Origin: Vibrio sinus
GTDB lineage: Bacteria > Pseudomonadota > Gammaproteobacteria > Enterobacterales > Vibrionaceae
NCBI RefSeq assembly: GCF_023634645.1
Contig: NZ_JAMKMR010000020.1
Coordinates: forward strand, 25,037 to 89,036
DNA length: 64,000 bases
Direction: 5' to 3'
The translations under genes and the position numbers were made by a program. The notes beneath the pieces are model-generated. The model did no database searches. It was not told the DNA's origin and saw only the letters and a list, made by a program, of their open reading frames with translations. Numbering within the stretch: position 1 is the first letter of the stretch; each line of letters begins with the position of its first letter. Shown here in pieces: positions 1 to 8,657 of this stretch.

Positions 1-1
1 A

Positions 2-829
2 ATAAATGGCGTAGATGCGAAAGCATTAACTCATAACACAGAAGATACCGATGCACTACGTCGAGAGCTAAACTTTACCTGGGCAACGGAAAACCCATCA
101 TACAATAAAGTACTGTCGGGGCATTGGACGGAAAATGGTGGTGTTTCTGTTGAGTCAGAGGTTGCTCGTGCGCTGGGGTTGAAAATTGGCGATGACTTAA
201 CCTTTTCAATTAATAGTCAGGAGTTTAACGCTAAAATTAATAGTATTCGCCAAGTGGAATGGCGCGATATGAAGCCGAATTTTTATTTTATTTTTACTCC
301 CGATATATTGAAAGACATACCCATGTCCTGGTTGGTGAGTTTTAGGATAGATAATGCGCACAATCAGTTAATTAGTCAGTTATCCCGGGAGTATCCAACA
401 GTAAGCTTGATGGATATTCGCTTAATGGGCGAGAAAATTCGTGAACTGCTGACACAAATCATACTAGCAATATCTGGATTGGCGGCGCTGGGAGTTGTCG
501 CTGGGCTAATTTTGATTTTTACCTTGCTCAAACTGAGTGTTGAAATGCGCCAGCAGGAAATTCAACTTTACCGGACTCTGGGAGCAAGCAAGAAACGTGT
601 CGTTCAGACACTATGGGCAGAATTTGGCTTGATGGCATTAATTTCAGGTTTTATTGCCACTATTGCGGCTGAATTCGTTGTCAAAGGAATTATGCTTTAT
701 GGCTTTGAGGTGCATACTGCCTTCCACTATCAGCTCTGGATTGTGCTGCCAATACTTACCGTGTTTGTCCTTATGTTGGTCGTAAATGGGCTGATAAAAC
801 GTATGCTTACCCCAATACAGAAGTCGTAA
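2..829 (+). CDS. ybbP: FtsX-type ABC transporter permease, C-terminal part (YbbP-like)
   Basis: The frame is open from base 2, so only the last 275 residues are present and the start lies outside the window. The first part, with the motif VSVESEVARALGL followed by GDDLTFSI, resembles the periplasmic MacB/FtsX-like region of YbbP. SIRQVEWRDMKPNFYFIF is also typical of YbbP. Three membrane segments follow in the last 130 residues, as in the FtsX domain. The partner ATPase YbbA would be upstream. In known systems YbbA-YbbP is an ABC complex of the lipid/lipoprotein-handling type without a firmly assigned substrate. The family is clear, the exact orthologue fairly likely. Confidence 0.75.
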   Translation: MNGVDAKALTHNTEDTDALRRELNFTWATENPSYNKVLSGHWTENGGVSVESEVARALGLKIGDDLTFSINSQEFNAKINSIRQVEWRDMKPNFYFIFTPDILKDIPMSWLVSFRIDNAHNQLISQLSREYPTVSLMDIRLMGEKIRELLTQIILAISGLAALGVVAGLILIFTLLKLSVEMRQQEIQLYRTLGASKKRVVQTLWAEFGLMALISGFIATIAAEFVVKGIMLYGFEVHTAFHYQLWIVLPILTVFVLMLVVNGLIKRMLTPIQKS

Positions 830-1013
830 ATGGTTACAAGAAGGCTAAGTGATTATATCTAAAGGAAATTAAACAAAATGCACTATTTTGTATTAAATTT
901 ATATAAAAATTTAACAATATAACAGATATTGTGCGATTTATATCCTTGCAGAATGAGGATTTATAGTATAGTTTTTCTACTTACTGATAATGAGGATATT
1001 AACAGAGTTGGTA

Positions 1014-1238
1014 ATGAACTTTAAATTGGCGTTATCGAGCGGTTATATTTTACAACTCGATCTACATCGTAAACGTTATGTTGTATCTGGCGGTGACTAT
1101 TCCGCTTGTGGCAAATATGTAAACCAAGAGTCTTTCCAGTTTCATAACGATATGCTGTCAATTAACGACGGTAACATTCATACAACGGTTGCGGTAAACC
1201 CGTTAGAAGAAGCGTTAATCATGGGAGCGCTACAGTAA
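1014..1238 (+). CDS. Small hypothetical protein, 74 aa
   Basis: This is a short soluble protein starting MNFKLALSSGYILQL; no family is recognised. An in-frame ATG at 990 would add eight residues, but neither start has a convincing ribosome binding site. I prefer 1014 because the protein then begins with a regular beta-rich pattern. The composition is normal (LDLHRKRYVVSGGDYSACGKYV), there are no membrane segments, and the gene stands alone between the permease and the convergent deformylase gene. It is likely a real vibrio gene of unknown function. Confidence 0.5.
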   Translation: MNFKLALSSGYILQLDLHRKRYVVSGGDYSACGKYVNQESFQFHNDMLSINDGNIHTTVAVNPLEEALIMGALQ

Positions 1239-1426
1239 CACTTTTAAGCATAGGACAGTGCGAGCAAATCTAATGGACTAAATACCATCGTTTCAAACAA
1301 CTAGAAATGTCGTTAATTGGCAGTGGTAAACTATACGCACGAGCGTATAGGCTAATGCGATAAATTCCTAAAAATACAGTCTATTTTTTTGAGGTATCTA
1401 GATACTTGTGCCTTGAAGGCTTGGCA

Positions 1427-2047
1427 TTACCTTTCACTTTCTGTCCGACTGAGTGTTTTTTCTTGCACGAGTTTATCAAATATTTCCTTTTTATCTTCCG
1501 GTAGCTCTTCTCGTCGTAACGACATCATTTCTTCAATGGTTCCTTGTACGTCTTCGCTAGTTAGTCGGTCCGTAATAAGCACACCTTCAATGTGGTCGAT
1601 TTCGTGCTGCAGTACTCGCGCATAAAAACTTTCTTCTATAGTTCGATGAGTTTTACCGTGTTCGTCCTGGTACGTTAACTCTATTTGCTGATAACGTCTG
1701 ACTTTACCTGCTTTAGATTTTACTGAATAACACGCTTCGATATCAGAGTAGACTGTGCTGTTTTCCAATGGACGGTAGCTGGGATTGATTAAAGTGTGCA
1801 TATCGTATGGTTTGGCATCGTCTCGAAGCAGTGCCGCATTTTTCGGAATGTAAACAACGATGATTTTTTTGCTGATACCCACTTGAGGAGCGGCTAAGCC
1901 TACGCCCTCTAATTCAAACAGACGTTGTTTCATTTCTTCGATCAAAATCTGATCTTCATCGCTTAATGGGAAGCCAACTTTGCTAGCACAGGATTGTAAT
2001 ACTTCACGGTTGGAAGATTCTTCATTATTTATTATCGCCAATGTCAT
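1427..2047 (-). CDS. def: Peptide deformylase family protein (second, divergent copy)
   Basis: This protein of 206 residues carries the three deformylase motifs: GVGLAAPQVG (motif I), EACYSV (motif II, holding the metal-ligand cysteine; the usual form is EGCLS) and HEIDH (motif III, two histidine ligands and the catalytic glutamate). Deformylases remove the formyl group from the N-terminal methionine of new proteins. The start at 2047 is chosen over the ATG at 2092 because GAAGGA lies seven bases ahead of it. The gene is isolated and not next to fmt, so it is probably an accessory deformylase. The metal ligands look intact; the changed motif II may alter substrate choice. Confidence 0.85.
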   Translation of the reverse strand: MTLAIINNEESSNREVLQSCASKVGFPLSDEDQILIEEMKQRLFELEGVGLAAPQVGISKKIIVVYIPKNAALLRDDAKPYDMHTLINPSYRPLENSTVYSDIEACYSVKSKAGKVRRYQQIELTYQDEHGKTHRTIEESFYARVLQHEIDHIEGVLITDRLTSEDVQGTIEEMMSLRREELPEDKKEIFDKLVQEKTLSRTESER

Positions 2048-2155
2048 TTGGATTCCTTCTATTAGTTGTGATTTGCACTCCTTGTATAGCAAAGTTTATA
2101 GGGTTAAATCTACTCAACTTTCGGCGTATCCGCTTATATCACTTAGTATTCATTA

Positions 2156-2181
2156 TTCCTTGCTAGCTGACTAGCAAGGAA
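2156..2181. terminator. 11-bp perfect hairpin downstream of the phospholipase gene
   Basis: TTCCTTGCTAG and its complement are separated by four bases, just past the phospholipase C stop codon on the minus strand. There is no clear run of T after it, so it is either a weak intrinsic terminator or an mRNA-stabilising hairpin. Confidence 0.4.
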
Positions 2182-2227
2182 AGTTAGATAAAGACTGAAT
2201 TGGATAACAGCAAATGTATTAAAACGT

Positions 2228-4657
2228 TTAGTTATCGCTAAAGTCAGCGTCAGTGCTACCCATCGCTGGGTCTGATACCGTTAGTGCCGTGCTGCCTTTT
2301 GTTAGCTCTACTCTTCCTGCCAAATGGACTTCAAAATCTGGATAGTCATCAACGGTGACAATAAAATCGTACCAGTTATGCGAACGATCTAACTTAAACC
2401 TGACCTTACGAAAGTGTTCAAGGTTGTGTAGACGAACCACCTTTTCTGGATATAAATGATACGGGTGAACTTGCACTGGTGTAATGCGAACAACGAAGTG
2501 TTTGTGATGATGACGGTGCCGATAGCGCTCCTCTCCCATAAAAATGGGATTCAAAGACAAAGTTAACATCAGCTCGCAGAACTTTGAGTGATTTTTATAC
2601 TCTTCAATCACATCTACCGGACATGTTGGCATGCTGTTTTCGTCGATACTGCCTTTGAAACGGCGGTAAAATCCGTTGTTACTGTGGATACGAACATCAT
2701 ATTCGTTGTATTGAGGTGTGAGTTTCCAGCTACCAAACAAGCGCTTTCCTATTGGGTTACGTTGGCCGGATTCGTCATCTAACTCGGTTGGGTTATCGAC
2801 CGTGTAGCGCCGCGGCGTTTCGTAGCCATTTGGAAATGCATCCGATTTTTCGTAATTATACGCATGATAGACGGTGGCTAGCTCACCGGTATTTTCGAAG
2901 GTGATATTCAGCTGACACGCTTCGTTTTCTTCCGGGCTCATCGTCGCAAACACTCTGTCACGATAAGGCGTTCTGTATGATTCAGTCTCCTCGTGCAGCA
3001 CTTGTGGAACCGAGTCGGCGCTGTAGGACTGAGGCAATATTTCAAAAGCGTGTTTGTATGCATTTAACCAATGGGGACGAGCGTTAGCGGCAATCGTATC
3101 GGCCTGATCTAAGCTCATTAGCGAAAACTTAGGAATGTTTTGGCTTGGACGAGAGAAATCGAGTAGGTCTAGTAAATTGCCGCAAACTTTCCTACGCCAG
3201 TCACTGATAAGGTCACATCGAAAATCCTTCCACTCTTCTAATAATCGAATGACTGATGTGTGGTCGTACACAGTCGATGAGATCTTTTTGCCAGTAGTCC
3301 AAGGAGAAATCAAGGTACAGGGTGTTCTGAAACCTAGCCCTGCGGGTTGACCCATGACATCATCGGGTAATGGATTACTTGGGTTAGAATAGTTGTAATA
3401 CTCGCCATCGGTAGAGATATTGCAGTCACCATAGGTGGTTTTCTGTCCCGAGGAAGTCGTTTTAACCGTTGGTACGGCTGGTGGTGGCATATGGTCGAAG
3501 TCGCCATCATTTTCATCATAGTTATAGATAAGAAGAGTTTTAGCGTAGACTTCAGGGTTAGCAACCAGCATTTCCAAAAATCTGCCCACAAAAGCTCCAC
3601 CTTGTACAGGGGTTGAAGGCTCTGCATGCTCAGACCAATCAGCAGGTGCAATCACAAATGAAACGTCGGGTAGGGTATCGTTTAACACATCATTGGCAAA
3701 GTCTTGCATGAAATGGCTATCGCCAGTTAAACAGGCTTGGTATAAAGGGCTACTGACATCTTTTGATTCGAAAATTGAACGATATGTCTCGAAGCTCTCT
3801 ACGGGGTTGTCGGTATAATTGTCCGCCATATTTTGATAGGTCTTAACGCTGATTCCTTCTTCTACAAAGGTTTCAGGTAAAGTTTTCCAACTGTATGCGG
3901 GGATATTGGTTGGATTAAGATCTGAGTTCGAGTCATCCCAAGCGGGGCCACCGTGATCGCCAGAAGCATTGAAAGTACCAGTCCATTGGACAATACGGTT
4001 TGGTGTGGTTGGGGCCATCATCGAACAGTAGTAAGCATCACATGTCGTGAAGTTCTCAGCAAGCGTCCATTGCACTGGTATGTCAGCTTTCGTGTAATAA
4101 CCCATTGTGAAGTCGCCTTTTGCCGGTCGCCAGTTGTCCAAACGACCTTCATTCCATGCGCCCACTTGTGATTCGGTTGAATGAGTCACATCTGCTGGGT
4201 TGGCAAAACCATACTTTTTAAAATCTGAACTGGTGGTATCCCAATACCAAGGCCATATTGGTTTATCAAACAAAAAAATAAACTCTTGGTCGCCTTGGTG
4301 GTCAGCACTACCATTTTGAGACTGCAAAAATACAGACTGCGGATCACCTGAAGTGGTTTTAAGATGTTGCTGTTTGACTGGGTAGCGATCGGCAAATCCA
4401 CGCGCTCCAGGCATAGTGCCAAAATAGCTATCAAATGAGCGGTTTTCTTGCATTAAAATAATGACATGTTTTAAGTCTCTTTTATCACCATATTCATAGT
4501 TAGGTTCTATTTGTAACGCTCGGTCGGTAGCAGCATGTCCAGTGCCGACTACAGATGCGGCAGCAATTCCTGCTGTTGCCGTAAAGCTTTTTCTAAGGAA
4601 AGAGCGTTTACCAATATCAAAGTGTTTTTTACCAGTTTCATTGTTATCAGAAGACAT
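2228..4657 (-). CDS. plcC: Phospholipase C, phosphocholine-type, Tat-exported
   Basis: The 809 residues begin with a Tat-type signal (KRSFLRKSFTATAGIAAASVVG, with KR in place of the usual RR) ending near GHA. Residues about 60-480 form the phosphoesterase domain of bacterial phospholipases C and acid phosphatases, with the hallmark MQENRSFDSYFG near residue 70 and an ENDGDFDHMPPP metal-site region. The last 250 residues match the repeated C-terminal domain of these enzymes. It should cleave phosphatidylcholine or sphingomyelin head groups outside the cytoplasm, and so could act as a haemolysin or in phosphate scavenging. It is longer than the usual 690-740 residues. It is transcribed alone, and substrate specificity is inferred only. 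Confidence 0.85.
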   Translation of the reverse strand: MSSDNNETGKKHFDIGKRSFLRKSFTATAGIAAASVVGTGHAATDRALQIEPNYEYGDKRDLKHVIILMQENRSFDSYFGTMPGARGFADRYPVKQQHLKTTSGDPQSVFLQSQNGSADHQGDQEFIFLFDKPIWPWYWDTTSSDFKKYGFANPADVTHSTESQVGAWNEGRLDNWRPAKGDFTMGYYTKADIPVQWTLAENFTTCDAYYCSMMAPTTPNRIVQWTGTFNASGDHGGPAWDDSNSDLNPTNIPAYSWKTLPETFVEEGISVKTYQNMADNYTDNPVESFETYRSIFESKDVSSPLYQACLTGDSHFMQDFANDVLNDTLPDVSFVIAPADWSEHAEPSTPVQGGAFVGRFLEMLVANPEVYAKTLLIYNYDENDGDFDHMPPPAVPTVKTTSSGQKTTYGDCNISTDGEYYNYSNPSNPLPDDVMGQPAGLGFRTPCTLISPWTTGKKISSTVYDHTSVIRLLEEWKDFRCDLISDWRRKVCGNLLDLLDFSRPSQNIPKFSLMSLDQADTIAANARPHWLNAYKHAFEILPQSYSADSVPQVLHEETESYRTPYRDRVFATMSPEENEACQLNITFENTGELATVYHAYNYEKSDAFPNGYETPRRYTVDNPTELDDESGQRNPIGKRLFGSWKLTPQYNEYDVRIHSNNGFYRRFKGSIDENSMPTCPVDVIEEYKNHSKFCELMLTLSLNPIFMGEERYRHRHHHKHFVVRITPVQVHPYHLYPEKVVRLHNLEHFRKVRFKLDRSHNWYDFIVTVDDYPDFEVHLAGRVELTKGSTALTVSDPAMGSTDADFSDN

Positions 4658-5346
4658 AACTCACCACGATAGTTTGTAAAAGTAATGATTAACGGTTGAA
4701 TTCATTACATAAATAAATGTGACTGAATCGAGTGCTATTACCTTACAATTTGTATCATGACATTCTTTTGAAAACAGAGTGACAATCACGTTATTTAAAT
4801 TCAGAATAACGTCTTGTAAATTATGAACTTATAGAAAAACTAGCTAATGAGCTGGTTGATAGCATGGATGAAGGGGTTTTATTCTAACTTTAATGCTGAA
4901 AACGGTTGGGTATATCGCTTTATAGCTGCATAAAGCGAAAAAATACTTGAGTTAAACGTTTGCTCATTATAATACTCAAAAAATTTGGCTAAGCTTCGAT
5001 GCATTTACCAACTAATCCCCATGGGGCAAGGGTGCTTTGTGGTGATTATTGAATACTTTATCCAGTTATCCACAAAATCAGTGGATAAAGTTTGGGATAA
5101 CTTTCCCTGTAGATAACTTTACATTAGTACCCAAGCCTGTATGGCTCGGGGCTGTACTGTAATTGTTATACACAAAGGCAGATTTACCGTATTATTTCAG
5201 ATCGGCAGTCAAGCAAAATATTTCATTTTTTGTGGTTGAAATTATCGATAACTCGGTTTATATCCGTACTAAAAATGTGATTTAAACCCTATATGAATTT
5301 CACTACAATATAATGACAAGGCATAACTGTATTTGATGGTTTGTTA
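4658..5346. promoter_or_regulatory. Intergenic region with a cluster of DnaA-box-like sites
   Basis: This is a 689-bp AT-rich gap between divergent genes. Between 5058 and 5174 it holds two perfect TTATNCACA boxes (TTATCCACA at 5066-5074, TTATACACA at 5166-5174), exactly 100 bp apart. Weaker relatives lie at 5058-5066, 5080-5088, 5092-5100 and 5108-5116, the last three in the opposite orientation. A stem CCCAAGCC/GGCTCGGG lies near 5130-5152. No gene was found here. The region may be a DnaA-binding site (titration, reactivation or promoter control), but function is not shown. Confidence 0.45.
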
Positions 5347-6801
5347 ATGAGTCATACAACAGCCAAACCGGTTTACGCAGTAATCGGTGCTGGCATCGCA
5401 GGGGCAACGGCTGCAATGCATTTAGCTGAGCATGGAGCGGATGTCCTTCTTATTGAAAAAGGGCCTAGTTTAGTCAATGGGCCTCCTATCTGCCATTTAC
5501 ACGCTGGTGGTAACCTGTATAGAGAGATCCCAGAGGATCAATGTAAAGAGTTACTGAAACAGTCGATTGATACCGTTCGCTATTTCCCACATACCTTGAA
5601 TGTGCGTCCCACAATCATTGCGGTGCCAAAAGACGATTCTGGAAGTGCAGAGTCCCTCATCAACCGTTTAGATTCGGTGTCCAATTATTATCAAGAGTTG
5701 GTCGACATTGATCCGAAAAATAAGGTGCTTGGTGAGCCAGAAGATTACTATCAGCTGTATACAAAATCCGATTTAACACGGCTTGCAAAGTCTACTCAAC
5801 CACTTATTCCCATGACGACAGATGATTGGGTCATTCCGTTTGCACAGCATGTCGATTTGGATAACCTAAAATTTCCCGTTATTGTTGTGCAAGAATATGG
5901 TTGGAGTTTGTTTAGGGTGGCTGCAAGCGCTGCTTTAACATTGGAGCGATACCCAAATTGCCAGATTCACTTAAACACGGAGCTGAAAAAAGTATCGAAG
6001 CAAGAGCAAGGTTGGCACATCCAATGTACCAACGTGGATGGAGAGCAGCTATCGCTGAATGCTGACTATCTGATCAATGCGTGTGGTTACGAAACTGGAG
6101 TCATCGATGATCTCGCTGATTATCCACGAGAAAGGCTGGTTGAGTTTAAAGCCGCTTATGTTACTCAGTGGCCCAGTTGCCAACAAAAATGGCCAGAAGT
6201 GATTTTTCACGGGGTGCGGGGTACAAAAAATGGTATGGCACAGCTAACGCCTTATCCAAATGGTGTGTTTCAGCTGCATGGAATGACAGAAGACATCACG
6301 TTATTCAATGATGGATTGGTTACTTCTAGTGTTTACTCTTCACAGCCTATGCTACCAGTCCGCTTAAAAGCAAAGATGGATAGTGGTTGGACTGAGCGAG
6401 TCGCAGAAGAGAGGACAGACAAAGCGATCAGACATCTTAGTCGCTTTATCCCTGAATATTCTACCGCCGAGCGTTTAGGTAAACCATTATATGGTGCTCA
6501 GCAAATACCAGGTGACAACGTCACATTGAGGGCGGCAGATGTATCTTTTGTTGGTGAAGACTACGCTCGAATGGAAGTGGTCAAAGGTTCGTCAGCCGTT
6601 GAGGCAGCGAAAAAAATAATAGAACGCTGGGGCTTACGTGTCGCACATCAGCATGACGTACATCAGCATGATTATTTAAGCAATGATCAGCTTACTCAGC
6701 ATGAGGTGACAGTGTCACTAAATGCTGAGCAAGTTGAAAATAGAGCCGTGGAGTTAGCGATACAAAGGAACTACCCTCCAGAGCTCGCGAAGGTATTTTA
6801 A
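5347..6801 (+). CDS. FAD-dependent oxidoreductase (DAO family)
   Basis: The 484-residue protein starts with an ADP-binding fold (VIGAGIAGATAAMHLAEHGADVLLIEKG, residues about 10-37) and continues as a D-amino-acid-oxidase/glycine-oxidase-type flavoprotein. A second FAD contact, VVKGSSAVEAAKK, lies near residue 420. It has no signal peptide or membrane segment, so it is cytoplasmic. I start it at the ATG of 5347 rather than the TTG at 5341; the binding site is weak at both. Nothing in the context gives the substrate, and the nearby arsenite genes run the other way. Family assignment is sure, reaction unknown. Confidence 0.75.
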   Translation: MSHTTAKPVYAVIGAGIAGATAAMHLAEHGADVLLIEKGPSLVNGPPICHLHAGGNLYREIPEDQCKELLKQSIDTVRYFPHTLNVRPTIIAVPKDDSGSAESLINRLDSVSNYYQELVDIDPKNKVLGEPEDYYQLYTKSDLTRLAKSTQPLIPMTTDDWVIPFAQHVDLDNLKFPVIVVQEYGWSLFRVAASAALTLERYPNCQIHLNTELKKVSKQEQGWHIQCTNVDGEQLSLNADYLINACGYETGVIDDLADYPRERLVEFKAAYVTQWPSCQQKWPEVIFHGVRGTKNGMAQLTPYPNGVFQLHGMTEDITLFNDGLVTSSVYSSQPMLPVRLKAKMDSGWTERVAEERTDKAIRHLSRFIPEYSTAERLGKPLYGAQQIPGDNVTLRAADVSFVGEDYARMEVVKGSSAVEAAKKIIERWGLRVAHQHDVHQHDYLSNDQLTQHEVTVSLNAEQVENRAVELAIQRNYPPELAKVF

Positions 6802-6806
6802 TGATC

Positions 6807-7862
6807 TCAAACACGAATGGCTTTGTATCGGTTCTTAAGTCGTAGACACACATTGACTAATGCAATGAGAACCGGCACTTCAATTAACGGGCCGATAACA
6901 CCGGCAAAAGCTTGACCAGAATTGATACCGAATACCGCGATAGATACAGCTATGGCTAGCTCAAAGTTGTTCCCTGTCGCGGTGTAAGCAATGGAAGCAT
7001 TCTTGTCGAATTCGATGCCTAGCCGTTTCCCAACCCAAAAGCTGGTGAAAAACATCAGAACAAAGTAAATGGCGAGGGGGACGGCAATTCTTATCACGTC
7101 CATTGGCAGTGCTAGGATCATTTCGCCCTTTAAACTGAACATCAATACGATGGTAGCCAATAGCGCAATTAAGGTGATTGGCGAGATTTTGGGTATGAAA
7201 ACGTTGTTGTACCAATTTTCCCCTTTGATTCGAACTAACGCCTCTCTGCTTAGATAACCAGCGGCGAATGGAATACCAAGATAAATCAGCACGCTTTCAG
7301 CAACATCAAAAAAGGAAATATGAATCTCGACACTTTGTAAGCCAAATAGCGGCGGTAAGACAGTGATAAATAGCCAAGCCATGAAACTATAGCTGACAAT
7401 TTGAAACACGCTGTTTAATGCAACCAGCGCAGCGCCATATTCTTTATTGCCACCTCCAATATCATTCCAAACTAGCACCATCGCAATACATCTAGCCAGC
7501 CCTATGAGTATGATCCCCATCATGTATTGCGGATGATCGCCAAGGAATATGATAGCGAGAGCAAACATTAAAACAGGGCCGACGAGCCAGTTCATAATCA
7601 ATGATAACGTAATCGCTTGCTTATCCCGGGCGACTTGGCCCAGTAGTCGATAATTTACTTTTGCCAGAGGAGGGTACATCATCAGAATGAGTCCAATAGC
7701 AAGGGGAATATTCGTACTCCCAACAGATAGGGATTGATTAACTTCTGCTATGTTGGGAAACGTAACACCGATCACTACTCCTACCCCCATGGCAATTAAT
7801 ATCCAAAGCGTTAGATAGCGGTCTAAAAAACTGAGTTTGGGTTTGGTCGTTTCAGGTATCAT
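6807..7862 (-). CDS. acr3: Arsenite efflux transporter, Acr3 family
   Basis: The protein has 351 residues and about ten membrane helices. It contains the Acr3 signature GLARCIAMVLVWN, whose cysteine is essential in characterised members, and TGNNFELAIAV with the conserved glutamate. Acr3 exports As(III), driven by the proton motive force. Translation starts after a strong AGGAGA box. The gene lies directly downstream of an ArsR-type repressor, and an operator-like palindrome stands just ahead of it, so it is probably induced by arsenite or antimonite. No arsenate reductase gene is visible nearby. Confidence 0.9.
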   Translation of the reverse strand: MIPETTKPKLSFLDRYLTLWILIAMGVGVVIGVTFPNIAEVNQSLSVGSTNIPLAIGLILMMYPPLAKVNYRLLGQVARDKQAITLSLIMNWLVGPVLMFALAIIFLGDHPQYMMGIILIGLARCIAMVLVWNDIGGGNKEYGAALVALNSVFQIVSYSFMAWLFITVLPPLFGLQSVEIHISFFDVAESVLIYLGIPFAAGYLSREALVRIKGENWYNNVFIPKISPITLIALLATIVLMFSLKGEMILALPMDVIRIAVPLAIYFVLMFFTSFWVGKRLGIEFDKNASIAYTATGNNFELAIAVSIAVFGINSGQAFAGVIGPLIEVPVLIALVNVCLRLKNRYKAIRV

Positions 7863-7880
7863 TTTGTTTCTCCTGTTCGT

Positions 7881-7901
7881 TTATCGTCGAAAGACGATTA
7901 A
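7881..7901. promoter_or_regulatory. Operator-like palindrome before acr3
   Basis: TTATCGTC and GACGATTAA form an imperfect inverted repeat just upstream of acr3. It shares the ATCGTCGAA core with the palindrome ahead of the arsR-like gene, which suggests that one ArsR protein binds both. Confidence 0.55.
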
Positions 7902-7943
7902 GTAAAGCGTAGAATGTGTAACCGGTTACGCTTAGAGGTGTAA

Positions 7944-8285
7944 CTACATGAAAATGTGATTAAATACGCTATTAATCTTAGTGAGTGTCTCTTTATTGAT
8001 GCGGTAACACATTCTTGGTGGTATGGGCTCTGCGGTGATCAGATCAGCAGCCTTTAGGATTCTTAAGTGCTCTGACACAGTAGATTGAGCAAGCCCTAGC
8101 TCTGATACTAAATCACTGTTTAAACATCCATTATTCTTATCCAACGTGAGTAATACCTTAAGTATCCTTATCCTCGCTGGATGCGAGATTGCTTTGGCTA
8201 ATGAAGCCAATTGCGCTTCTAAAGCAATCTCTTTGTCACTATCTGGCATACTGGGATTATAATCTGGGGAGCATTGATTGTTCAT
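7944..8285 (-). CDS. arsR: ArsR-family transcriptional repressor
   Basis: This 113-residue winged-helix protein has the recognition region LGLAQSTVSEHLRILKAADLI (about residues 65-85), typical of the ArsR/SmtB family. The usual ArsR CVCDLC metal box is absent. Cysteines occur at residue 5, in NNGCLNSD and in PRMCYRI, so metal sensing, if any, uses an atypical site. It is the first gene ahead of acr3, and matching palindromes lie in front of both genes, which argues for self-control and arsenite-responsive repression. The start at 8285 has no clear ribosome binding site; a later ATG at residue 14 is possible. Confidence 0.85.
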   Translation of the reverse strand: MNNQCSPDYNPSMPDSDKEIALEAQLASLAKAISHPARIRILKVLLTLDKNNGCLNSDLVSELGLAQSTVSEHLRILKAADLITAEPIPPRMCYRINKETLTKINSVFNHIFM

Positions 8286-8298
8286 AGGACATTAATAG

Positions 8299-8320
8299 TT
8301 AATCGTCGAATTGCGATTAA
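8299..8320. promoter_or_regulatory. Operator-like palindrome before arsR
   Basis: TTAATCG and CGATTAA, spaced eight bases apart, form a perfect inverted repeat ending 14 bp upstream of the arsR start. It resembles the repeat before acr3 and is a likely autorepression site. Confidence 0.6.
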
Positions 8321-8393
8321 TCTACTCCTGATCGTTTTTTCTGTCAACGAAATTGATCGCAACAATACAACTTGAACTTGCTAGGGTATTCTA

Positions 8394-8657
8394 GGGCGTG
8401 TTGACCTTTTTCGACTATTTTTGCAGCGCCTTGGCGTTATTTTATGCTAGGCAGTGTTTATGCCGTGTAGCCATCTACACAAATAAACGCTAACAACGCA
8501 GAAAGTGACGCCAAGGCGTTGCCCGAAGGGTTCGATTCTAAGCCTTTTACTCTTTGTTACAGGCTAATCACTTAGAATGACTAAGCTACTTAGCCTGCGC
8601 CGCGATTAAAAGGCTTAGAATTCGAACAAAATTTAGCCTCAAAAGGTCAACACGCCC
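8394..8657 (+). mobile_element. 264-bp MITE-like inverted-repeat element, copy 1
   Basis: The element begins GGGCGTGTTGACCTTTT and ends with the exact complement. TA flanks both sides (8392-8393 and 8658-8659), as expected for an element that duplicates TA (IS630/Tc1-mariner type). It has no coding capacity. The interior is rich in nested inverted repeats (CGCCTTGGCG, GTGTAG/CTACAC, AGGCTAA/TTAGCCT, CTAAGCCTTTT/AAAAGGCTTAG), so the RNA or single strand can fold extensively. A 97% identical copy of the same length lies at 24230-24493 in the opposite orientation. It abuts the stop codon of pxpC. Confidence 0.8.

Noticed and set aside
1389..1625. Plus-strand ORF opposite the deformylase gene
   Set aside because: It is antisense to a gene with clear catalytic motifs and is serine-rich, as expected for a shadow.
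3334..3651. Minus-strand ORF of 105 codons inside the phospholipase gene
   Set aside because: It is a shifted-frame shadow of the phospholipase reading frame with low-complexity composition.
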